A DNA stretch of 40,243 nucleotides from Thermoplasmatota archaeon (GTDB lineage Archaea > Thermoplasmatota > Thermoplasmata > Thermoplasmatales > Thermoplasmataceae): positions 1-40,243 of the forward strand of contig JAMCUL010000016.1 of assembly GCA_023381355.1 (NCBI GenBank), read 5' to 3'. Positions 34,461 to 40,243 of the stretch are shown here, in pieces. The notes under the pieces are model-generated. The model made no database searches and had not been told where the DNA came from. It was given only the letters and a program-made list of their open reading frames with translations. Within the stretch, counting starts at the first letter, position 1, and the number at the start of each line of letters is the position of its first letter. The position numbers and the translations under genes were made by a program.

Positions 34461-35552
34461 CTATTTTTGGAGGGAATACCTCTGTCCTCTCCATTCTATG
34501 TGGCTCATCCTGTTTCCATTTATCATATTCAAAATGAAAATAAAAGGCATGATGAGTGTTATCAGTACTGTTCTTGATATGTGCTTCCTGTCGCGGTTTA
34601 CATTAACAGAGATGCTGAATAGATATGGTATGTAACCGAGAGCAAATGGCCACCATACAAATAAGCTCAGTGGAATGAGGGTCAGTATGTAAGCTATTAT
34701 GAGCCCATACATGAGTATCCCGACATGAAATGCGGATTTTTTGTAAGAAAGGCTGATCGCCATCTGCCGGTTTGACCATTCCATAAATGATTCCTTACTT
34801 TCTCTTACGAAAACGGTTGGTGTTGCCTTCTTGGAATATTCGAGGTCAAGCTTCTTTTCCATACATATCGAAGTCAGCGTTGCATCATCAGAGACTGCTT
34901 CAGTAAATCTTCTGAAGTCCTTCTCGTCCAGTAATGATCTCCTGAATGCAACAGATCCTCCCCAGACAAATCTAGCGGGCTTGAACTCCATCATGTTTAT
35001 GCCAAGATATCCCCATATTTTCTTAACCAGACCCCAAAAATTGTTGCTATCATCTGGAATGTAGAACGGATATGTGCTTACTGCTCCCATTTTATCGTTT
35101 CTCAGCGGATTGATAAGATATGAAAGCCATTGGTCACTAACCATGGTATCTGAATCAACGAGGACAATTACATCCTCAGGGGGGATGTCTCTTATGGCCG
35201 TGCTGATTGCTTTTACTTTTCCGCTGCCAGTATAGCCTGGATCTGTAATAACTATTCCTATCTTCAGGCTCCTTATCAAATGAACGGATGGGTCATCCTC
35301 CGAATCTACAACAGCAGTGACGTCAAAATTCGTGTATTTCTGTTTAAGTACTGATTTCAGGTTATCCTCCATGTTTATATCAATCCCCTTGCAGGGAATT
35401 ACAACGTGAACCTTTGGATTAAATTCAGGGTCTATTATTTCCTCATGCTTGTTCCACCATCTTATGAGGTACAACCTTAGGATGGAAAGAAGTATTATTA
35501 TGAATATGAATATAAACCATAGAACTTCGATCCATCTATCTACCTGAATCAT
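34461..35552 (-). CDS. Membrane glycosyltransferase, GT2/GT21-like (ceramide-glucosyltransferase-like)
   Basis: A 363-aa enzyme with an N-terminal membrane helix (about 8-30), a GT-A catalytic domain facing the cytoplasm, and three or more C-terminal membrane helices (about 275-345). Catalytic acids: Asp83 (VVDSEDD), the DSD at 133-135, and SDD at 221-223. NRQMAI at 261-266 stands in the place of the (Q/R)xxRW motif but lacks the Trp. It probably transfers a sugar to a lipid or glycan precursor, perhaps for surface glycans. The gene overlaps the upstream membrane-protein gene by 17 bp. Confidence 0.82.
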   Translation of the reverse strand: MIQVDRWIEVLWFIFIFIIILLSILRLYLIRWWNKHEEIIDPEFNPKVHVVIPCKGIDINMEDNLKSVLKQKYTNFDVTAVVDSEDDPSVHLIRSLKIGIVITDPGYTGSGKVKAISTAIRDIPPEDVIVLVDSDTMVSDQWLSYLINPLRNDKMGAVSTYPFYIPDDSNNFWGLVKKIWGYLGINMMEFKPARFVWGGSVAFRRSLLDEKDFRRFTEAVSDDATLTSICMEKKLDLEYSKKATPTVFVRESKESFMEWSNRQMAISLSYKKSAFHVGILMYGLIIAYILTLIPLSLFVWWPFALGYIPYLFSISVNVNRDRKHISRTVLITLIMPFIFILNMINGNRMSHIEWRGQRYSLQK

Positions 35553-36099
35553 TTTTTTCGCTCTCTTGATTTGTTCTTGAACCCCGGCTTCCAGATTCTC
35601 TGGGAATCTCCCTGGAAATCTTCTTGCCCCTGAGTATATTGAATATATCAGATAGTGATAACACTGAGAATATTATACCTGTGATTAATGATATGAAAAG
35701 GAAAACCTCAAGAAATACAAAATAAAATGAGGACTTATCAACAATGAAGCTGGCAAAGTTGAGCAGCATTGATACCAGCCCGATCATTATGGTGAATACA
35801 AATAGCCTGTTTATCTGCCCAAATATTGGTTGCTTCAGACTGTCCGGGTGGAATATGGGTATCATCGATATAAGAACAGTATAGGCAGCCATTAAAAGAC
35901 CCATAATTGTCCCGTAAAAATTCAGAATATTGGAGTTACTGTAAAAGGCTACGATATTATTGGTCACAAGATCAGACTTTGGAAAATACCTCTGTCCTAT
36001 ATTGGTTGTCAGTATGAACGATACTGCGAATGACAATATCAGGACAACCCTTACCTTGTAAAACGTATCCAGTCTTCCCCTCAACTTGATTTGAGCCAT
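35536..36099 (-). CDS. Membrane protein of unknown function, four TM segments and basic tail
   Basis: A 187-aa protein with four predicted helices (about residues 15-33, 58-82, 94-115 and 125-152) and a hydrophilic, highly charged C-terminus (REIPRESGSRGSRTNQESEK). No family recognised. The 17-bp overlap with the glycosyltransferase gene suggests they act together. An A/T-rich box lies about 20 bp upstream of ATG 36099. Confidence 0.6.
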   Translation of the reverse strand: MAQIKLRGRLDTFYKVRVVLILSFAVSFILTTNIGQRYFPKSDLVTNNIVAFYSNSNILNFYGTIMGLLMAAYTVLISMIPIFHPDSLKQPIFGQINRLFVFTIMIGLVSMLLNFASFIVDKSSFYFVFLEVFLFISLITGIIFSVLSLSDIFNILRGKKISREIPRESGSRGSRTNQESEKNDSGR

Positions 36100-36194
36100 T
36101 ATATGGATGATATGATTAAATGAATTAATGTTTTTGTTTGCCTCTCCTTGTTGATACTACTTCCTTCAAAACCCGAACAGGGAATTTCAGATCT

Positions 36195-36545
36195 TCAGAA
36201 GAATCTAAAGGTTGACTGATCCATGAGATCAAGGAATGCTACGGCATTTTCATTACCTATTCCTTCAAATTCAGAATATTCCCAGGAAATTATGAATGAG
36301 AATGAATGAGAAGCAGACCTTACATTGAATTTCAGGAATGTTATTCTGTCCAGGTCTCTTGAATCGGGAAATTCATCAACAAACACCTTCAGTCCATTAT
36401 CTGCGTCTATTATGGACTCAAAACCTTCATAATGAAGATGAAAGTCATGAAGGTCAAACTCCCTCAGCTTCTTGATCGAAAGCATCTGGCCAAAGTAGGA
36501 CATAATGTTTGAATAGTCGCCATCCACTCTCGTAACTGCCCCCAT
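36195..36545 (-). CDS. Small soluble protein of unknown function
   Basis: A 116-aa acidic protein rich in Phe, Asp and His (LREFDLHDFHLHYEGFE), with no membrane segment. I do not recognise a family. A clear TATA box (GATATATACC) centred about 25 bp upstream of ATG 36545 supports it as a real gene. It is divergent from the SIS-domain gene. Confidence 0.6.
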   Translation of the reverse strand: MGAVTRVDGDYSNIMSYFGQMLSIKKLREFDLHDFHLHYEGFESIIDADNGLKVFVDEFPDSRDLDRITFLKFNVRSASHSFSFIISWEYSEFEGIGNENAVAFLDLMDQSTFRFF

Positions 36546-36564
36546 TAAACCATTATCCGATGAA

Positions 36565-36574
36565 GGTATATATC
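36565..36574 (-). promoter_or_regulatory. TATA box of the 116-aa protein gene
   Basis: GATATATACC on the minus strand, about 25 bp before ATG 36545. Confidence 0.55.
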
Positions 36575-36610
36575 AGTTGATAATTCAACAAATATACTTG
36601 GCAGATTCCG

Positions 36611-36625
36611 GTGATTATCAATCAC
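36611..36625. promoter_or_regulatory. Inverted repeat between divergent promoters
   Basis: GTGATTATCAATCAC: 6-bp arms around a 3-bp centre, between the promoters of the 116-aa gene and the SIS-domain gene. Candidate operator for one or both. Confidence 0.35.
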
Positions 36626-36684
36626 AGAAAGTGCCCGTGAAATGAGGATGTGATAATGTTTTGTGAAAAAAAATTTACCAAATG

Positions 36685-36693
36685 GTTTTATTT
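36685..36693 (+). promoter_or_regulatory. TATA box of the SIS-domain gene
   Basis: GTTTTATTT centred about 25 bp upstream of ATG 36714; leaderless spacing. Confidence 0.55.
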
Positions 36694-36713
36694 GATATTC
36701 AACTTAATCCCTT

Positions 36714-37742
36714 ATGACTGATGAATTGCCAGAGATAAGAAGAGGCCATCCCTACCTGATGTATGAAATGCTGAAGGAGACACCAGAGGCACTGAAGGTT
36801 ACCCAGAGGGATGTGGACAGGATTGATCTGGACATGAGGCGTTCTGGAGTCACGGTTACCGGAAATGGGACCTCTTACCATGCGGGAGTGCTCGGTTTCC
36901 AGTTTACAGGAAATAACAATGGTTTGTGGAACTCTTATATGGGTTATGAGCTTGCAAATTATTATACACCGTTTCCAAACATACTTGCCGTGTCACATAC
37001 AGGGAAGACATATTCCACAATGGAGGCGATAAGGAATCACCATGACTCCCAGGTCATAGGGATAACACACTATTCGGAGTCCCCCCTCGCAAAGGAAAGC
37101 AGTATACCCGTAATCATCAATGCCAGAGACAGATCACTGTGTAATACCAAGGCTTTTTTTGACAATGTTCTTGCGAGCGCAATTATATCGAGGAAGATAT
37201 CCGGTGATGATTATGATTTTAACGGTTTCATAGATATTATGGACAGGACACTGTATAGGGCTGATAGTGAAATGAAGAGCGTCGTCAGTGAACTTGAAGA
37301 TATAAGGAATATTTTTGTCCTCGGTGCAGGATATAATTTCATAGCAGCAAGGGAGACAGCGCAGAAACTCAAGGAGGCAACTCATATTCACTCGGAAGGT
37401 ATTGAACTCGAAGAATACAATCACGGATGCACCTCCGTTACGGATAAGAATACTCTGATAATCACAATATCAGGGCATAAGGACCGTGACAGGACTGGAC
37501 AGATCGTGAAGGGCATAAGGCATGTTGGGTCAAGGTCACTTACAATTAACGGAACCGGTGATTTTGAAATATATTTTGATACAAGAAATGACTTCGAGTT
37601 TCCAATCCAGTCTATTGCTTACACTTATTACTTCGCCTATCACATGGCTGTGAAATTGAAGATAAACCCCGACATATTAAGATTCGATGAGAAGGAATAT
37701 TACGATTTTGACATGGAAGTCTTCCCTCCGGGCCATCACTGA
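36714..37742 (+). CDS. Two-SIS-domain sugar-phosphate isomerase/deaminase (GlmS C-terminal-like)
   Basis: A 342-aa protein equal to the isomerase half of glucosamine-6-phosphate synthase, without the glutaminase domain. GNGTSYHAG at 50-58 and SHTGKTYST at 94-102 are the phosphosugar-binding loops of the first SIS domain; LKEATHIHSEGIELEEYNHG in the second resembles the GlmS helix that carries the catalytic Glu and His. A stand-alone enzyme of this shape usually deaminates or isomerises an amino-sugar phosphate (NagB-II/AgaS type). The substrate is not decided by the sequence. Its 3' end overlaps a small convergent gene by 7 bp. Confidence 0.8.
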   Translation: MTDELPEIRRGHPYLMYEMLKETPEALKVTQRDVDRIDLDMRRSGVTVTGNGTSYHAGVLGFQFTGNNNGLWNSYMGYELANYYTPFPNILAVSHTGKTYSTMEAIRNHHDSQVIGITHYSESPLAKESSIPVIINARDRSLCNTKAFFDNVLASAIISRKISGDDYDFNGFIDIMDRTLYRADSEMKSVVSELEDIRNIFVLGAGYNFIAARETAQKLKEATHIHSEGIELEEYNHGCTSVTDKNTLIITISGHKDRDRTGQIVKGIRHVGSRSLTINGTGDFEIYFDTRNDFEFPIQSIAYTYYFAYHMAVKLKINPDILRFDEKEYYDFDMEVFPPGHH

Positions 37743-37906
37743 GTAAATTTCTTATTTATCTTTTCGATCTTGTTTTCGAGTTTCTTCAGCTCATAAGCAT
37801 CTATCGGTTCCGGTTTTTTCTGGAGCTTTGCCCTCATTTTTTCTTTGAATGATTCATCCTTGCAGAGCTCAAGTGCATTCAGTTCAAATTTTTCAAGTTC
37901 TCTCAT
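37736..37906 (-). CDS. Small charged helical protein, 56 aa
   Basis: ATG 37906 to TGA at 37736-37738. The product is almost entirely helical and highly charged: it starts MRELEKFELNALELCKDESF, has a KKPEP break near residue 31 and ends with a heptad-like LKKLENKIEKINKKF, so it could form a short coiled coil. A Shine-Dalgarno-like AGGAGA lies about 5 bp before the ATG, and a TATA box (37935-37946) about 34 bp upstream. No family recognised, but the promoter, ribosome site and composition make a real gene likely. Confidence 0.6.
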   Translation of the reverse strand: MRELEKFELNALELCKDESFKEKMRAKLQKKPEPIDAYELKKLENKIEKINKKFTQ

Positions 37907-37934
37907 TCAGATCTCCTAACGAATTCCAATGAGA

Positions 37935-37946
37935 ATAAAAATATTT
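37935..37946 (-). promoter_or_regulatory. TATA box of the 56-aa protein gene
   Basis: AAATATTTTTAT on the minus strand, about 34 bp before ATG 37906, with an AGGAGA site in the short leader. Confidence 0.5.
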
Positions 37947-38065
37947 ACCCGAAATACATTAAAAATTTCAACGAATCGTTATTATCCTGGGCAAAGGCAT
38001 GATTGATCGCAGATATCATGAAAGATTTTCCATTGAAATTTTGCAGTTTGCATGATGGCCTTAGG

Positions 38066-38842
38066 CTATTGGGATATCTTCCCTCCGAGCTTTCTGGATA
38101 TCTCTTTCACTGAATTAATGGCTTCCTCAATATCCCTACTCAGTTCCTCCTTATTTGTAGAATAACCATAAACTTCAATGGTTAGAATCGGGTCCCTCAA
38201 TTCAATTGATTCTGGATGTGACTTTACAAAAATCCTGCCCTCAAACCTGTCCATTATCTCCATTACATAAGGAGCAAATGTACTTTCCATTATTCCCGAA
38301 ATCCTTACTTCATTTGAAATATAGTTCAGGTTACCCCTTCCCGCAAGTTCAACAATACTGTCCAGCATTCCACGCATCTCCCTGGGAACACCGGGAGTTG
38401 AGAAGATGAGTTTTCCTGCATGCCTTAGAAACATACCAGGGGCTGTGCCCACTTTATTCTCCATCGGTTCAGCGCCTTCTGGCATCATTGCCATTTTCTT
38501 CCGTTCATCAGTAAGTTCAAGATTAAACTCCTTATATTTCCGGCGAAGCATCTCTAAACTTTCTGCATCCACTTTCAAGGGTAGACTCAGGCACGAAGAA
38601 AGTGCCCTCAATGTGAGGTCATCCGGTGTTGGACCAAGGCCTCCACTTGTGATGATTGCGTCGCAGTCATGCATCAGGAAATTAATGGATTTACAGATTT
38701 CCCCCTCATCATCCCTGCATGTAACCACATAGATGACTTCATGGCCGCTATCTATCAGACTCCTCGATATTTCAGAAGCGTTGGTGTTGACCGTCCTCCC
38801 TTTAACAACCTCGTTCCCGATAGATAATACTCCAAACCTCAT
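38066..38842 (-). CDS. CinA-family protein (MoCF-biosynthesis fold)
   Basis: A 258-aa protein from ATG 38842; the longer frame start at 38872 lies inside the upstream small ORF and adds unconserved residues. It opens MRFGVLSIGNEVVKGRTVNT, then has SGGLGPTPDDLT, the signature of the CinA N-terminal/MoaB-Mog fold, and FSTPGVPREMRGMLD further on. Such domains act on nucleotides (for example ADP-ribose pyrophosphatase activity in CinA); the deamidase C-terminal domain of bacterial CinA is absent, as in most archaea. It is preceded by a 32-aa membrane peptide gene with a 1-bp gap. Confidence 0.85.
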   Translation of the reverse strand: MRFGVLSIGNEVVKGRTVNTNASEISRSLIDSGHEVIYVVTCRDDEGEICKSINFLMHDCDAIITSGGLGPTPDDLTLRALSSCLSLPLKVDAESLEMLRRKYKEFNLELTDERKKMAMMPEGAEPMENKVGTAPGMFLRHAGKLIFSTPGVPREMRGMLDSIVELAGRGNLNYISNEVRISGIMESTFAPYVMEIMDRFEGRIFVKSHPESIELRDPILTIEVYGYSTNKEELSRDIEEAINSVKEISRKLGGKISQ

Positions 38843-38843
38843 C

Positions 38844-38942
38844 TTATGTCGCCGTGTTAAGGTACGAAACATAGAACATTATGGCAGACATCATGATCAC
38901 CAGAAGCATGACGATTATCATTTCCTTTCTGCGATCTTCCAT
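38844..38942 (-). CDS. Single-TM mini-protein, 32 aa, upstream of the CinA-family gene
   Basis: ATG 38942 to TAA at 38844-38846. The product is MEDRRKE followed by one hydrophobic helix rich in Met and Ile (MIIVMLLVIMMSAIMF) and a short polar tail, so a positive-inside membrane peptide is expected. A TATA box at 38961-38974 is centred about 26 bp upstream of the ATG, the spacing of a leaderless mRNA, and the CinA-family ATG follows one base after its stop. Transcription of the CinA gene therefore probably passes through this ORF. Confidence 0.6.
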   Translation of the reverse strand: MEDRRKEMIIVMLLVIMMSAIMFYVSYLNTAT

Positions 38943-38960
38943 GAGTTGCTATTGTGTCGT

Positions 38961-38974
38961 GATTAAAAATATTT
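38961..38974 (-). promoter_or_regulatory. TATA box of the mini-protein/CinA-family unit
   Basis: AAATATTTTTAATC on the minus strand, about 26 bp before ATG 38942. It fits the short ORF as first gene; it is too far from the CinA ATG (38842) for a leaderless start there. Confidence 0.55.
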
Positions 38975-39333
38975 CTCATATATCATTGATTCTTTTTTTG
39001 ACCTGCCTTTCATTATACTGAAGTAAATTGAAGATGAGGCATATAGCCGGTTGGTTTAAGATGAGTTAAATCAGGATTCAGGCAATTATCGAGTGATCTT
39101 CCCCAATTTGCAGTTTGGTACTCACTTGAAGTATCTTAATTCGTGTGTGCATTCTTTTACAGACCCGATTTTAGACCCTCACGTGAGATTCAATAATGGT
39201 TGCCAGGTAATTATCAATTATATTCATGAAGCAATGCAAATGGTACAAAACAACATGAATGTAATCAAAAGGTTTTCATAACATTTATCTAATATCATTA
39301 ATAAGGTTGAGTATAGTTTCGGAGAATAAGCAT
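38975..39333. other. Intergenic region with nothing recognised
   Basis: About 360 bp between divergent units. A plus-strand frame at 39093-39281 has no family features or promoter and is not called. The right end should hold the DUF211 promoter; an A/T-rich stretch near 39286-39304 is the best candidate. Confidence 0.5.
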
Positions 39334-39618
39334 ATGAACATAAGGAGGTTAATTCTGGATGTAGGGAAGGGTTTAAACAGGCCTACTCTTGTGGAACTTT
39401 CAGAGGCAATCAGCTCAGTGAAGGGTGTTGAAGGAGTAAATATCAGTGTCACGGAAATTGACATGGAAACAATGGGCACGAATATCACCATAGAAGGCAA
39501 CAACATGAATTTTGATGAAATTGTTAAAAAAATAGATGCCACAGGTGCAGTTGTCCACTCTGTTGACGAGATAGCAGCTGGTAGCAGGCTTGTAGAAAAT
39601 ATAAGGCGTTATCAGTGA
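39334..39618 (+). CDS. DUF211 family protein
   Basis: A 94-aa ferredoxin-like-fold protein from ATG 39334 (GGAG about 10 bp upstream; a TTG at 39307 would add nine unconserved residues). RRLILDVGKGLNRPTLVELS, GVEGVNISVTEIDMET and VVHSVDEIAAGSRLVENI are the three conserved blocks of the archaeal DUF211 family. These proteins form oligomers and may bind small ligands or metals; the function is unproven. Its stop overlaps the GTG of the next gene (GTGA). Confidence 0.85.
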   Translation: MNIRRLILDVGKGLNRPTLVELSEAISSVKGVEGVNISVTEIDMETMGTNITIEGNNMNFDEIVKKIDATGAVVHSVDEIAAGSRLVENIRRYQ

Positions 39619-40136
39619 ATTCCGACCTGGAATTTGCCTTCACAATCGGGACAATAGATGGAATCATCACAGCCCTAATGATTGCGAGCAGGGCTATTCT
39701 GAGTGATACTGCAATGTCCCTTGACCTCTCCGTGAGAATAGCACTTGGCTCATCAGTTGTGGGAGCATCAAGTTATCTTGTTGCTGAATATGGAAAATTG
39801 AGGGCAGAAGATAGCCTGGTATATAGACACCTGAGGCCACAGGGCTCCAGAAGGTTGCGAAATGAAGTGGATATAGAACTTTTCGTTGACGCTTTCAGGG
39901 GAGGGAGTATATCGATGCTCATGGGCTTTGTTGGTGCTGCAATTCCACTGATTTCATATTCCCTCTTTGAGAGGATTCAGGGGATATCTATTGGAATTTC
40001 CTACCTAACCCTGATTCTGATGGGCGTCATTCTTGGGAGGAAGTCTGGCGGGAAAATACTGTTATGGTCAACATCGCTGGTAATTCTTGGACTGCTGATG
40101 ACACTGCTTGGGTATTACGTCAGGGTGATCTCTTGA
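39615..40136 (+). CDS. VIT1/CCC1-like five-TM membrane protein
   Basis: A 173-aa protein with five predicted helices (about residues 6-28, 40-62, 94-116, 122-140 and 146-170). TIGTIDGIITALMIASRAIL in helix 1 and VVGASSYLVAEYGKLRAED in helix 2 resemble the DG and acidic metal-path motifs of VIT1/CCC1 iron-manganese transporters, although the family's cytoplasmic ferritin-like or metal-binding segment is short here. Metal transport is therefore plausible but not certain. It starts at GTG 39615 overlapping the DUF211 stop, so the two are coupled. Confidence 0.5.
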   Translation: MNSDLEFAFTIGTIDGIITALMIASRAILSDTAMSLDLSVRIALGSSVVGASSYLVAEYGKLRAEDSLVYRHLRPQGSRRLRNEVDIELFVDAFRGGSISMLMGFVGAAIPLISYSLFERIQGISIGISYLTLILMGVILGRKSGGKILLWSTSLVILGLLMTLLGYYVRVIS

Positions 40137-40243
40137 AGAGAGGGCACATACTTATCATTACTTCAGACCTGCTGTACCTGGTTTCCATCATCTTACTCAA
40201 CTATTCGGGAGATTTTGTTTTTTCCCATGGATCTGAGGAACTG
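40133..40243 (+). CDS. Membrane protein, N-terminal fragment cut by window edge
   Basis: TTG at 40133 overlaps the stop of the VIT1-like gene (TTGA) and the frame is open to the window end (37 codons). It begins with LKRGH, then a hydrophobic helix (ILIITSDLLYLVSIILL) and a polar segment. The start is inferred from the overlap; the family cannot be judged from this piece. Confidence 0.45.
   Translation, partial: MKRGHILIITSDLLYLVSIILLNYSGDFVFSHGSEEL

Noticed and set aside
39093-39281. 62-aa plus-strand frame
   Set aside because: No promoter, no ribosome site, unstructured composition.
38975-39333. Possible tRNA or other RNA gene in the gap
   Set aside because: No cloverleaf, no TTCGANNC-type arm and no C/D box pair seen.

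Overview
The window reads as chromosomal DNA of a thermoplasmatal archaeon (Thermoplasmatales/Cuniculiplasma-like). Markers are a membrane-anchored archaeal LonB, CobY, archaeal-type enolase and Dph5, an archaeal pilin with a class III signal peptide, a DUF211 protein, ThiI with a fused rhodanese domain, and a surface protein built of GLPSGTTWYV-type repeats common in Thermoplasmata. Many genes have an A/T-rich TATA box centred about 21-32 bp upstream of the start codon, the leaderless pattern of this order. No rRNA, tRNA or CRISPR array was recognised.

Region 1 (1-11.1 kb) is the accessory part. It holds a truncated IS5-like transposase at the left edge, about 840 bp of non-coding DNA with short repeats, a giant repeat-bearing surface protein (1206-5627, minus), a decayed IS1634/IS4-type element (about 5720-7335), a LOG/TIGR00725 gene, a two-gene unit (chlorite dismutase/HemQ-like, then thiI), a pilin, and an ISL3 transposase remnant.

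Region 2 (11.1-22.4 kb) is dense housekeeping DNA, almost all on the minus strand. Its genes encode an aldose 1-epimerase, a 65-aa protein, NfeD-like, CobY, PEBP, an MFS transporter, Dph5 and enolase (coupled by a TAATG overlap), gamma-carbonic-anhydrase-like, a PfkB kinase, a Cgi121-like protein, LonB and a PH-like/zinc-ribbon protein.

Region 3 (22.8-34.0 kb) is the most interesting. A five-gene plus-strand operon encodes a Gly/Ser-rich membrane protein with a DUF4129-like tail, an 8-TM protein, a MoxR AAA+ ATPase, a DUF58 protein and a small membrane protein. It faces a 906-aa UvrD-like helicase with a C-terminal RecB-type nuclease. That gene is divergent from a protein kinase, which converges on and overlaps a PP2C phosphatase followed by a VWA protein. 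Kinase, PP2C and VWA match the TerY-P type phosphorylation triad. Together with the helicase-nuclease and MoxR/DUF58 modules they form a candidate stress- or DNA-damage-responsive signalling and processing island.

Region 4 (34.0-40.2 kb) has membrane proteins, a membrane glycosyltransferase, a small unknown protein, a two-SIS-domain sugar-phosphate enzyme, a CinA-family protein, two unreported-size small ORFs (56 and 32 aa), and a DUF211 / VIT1-like / membrane protein unit that runs off the right edge.
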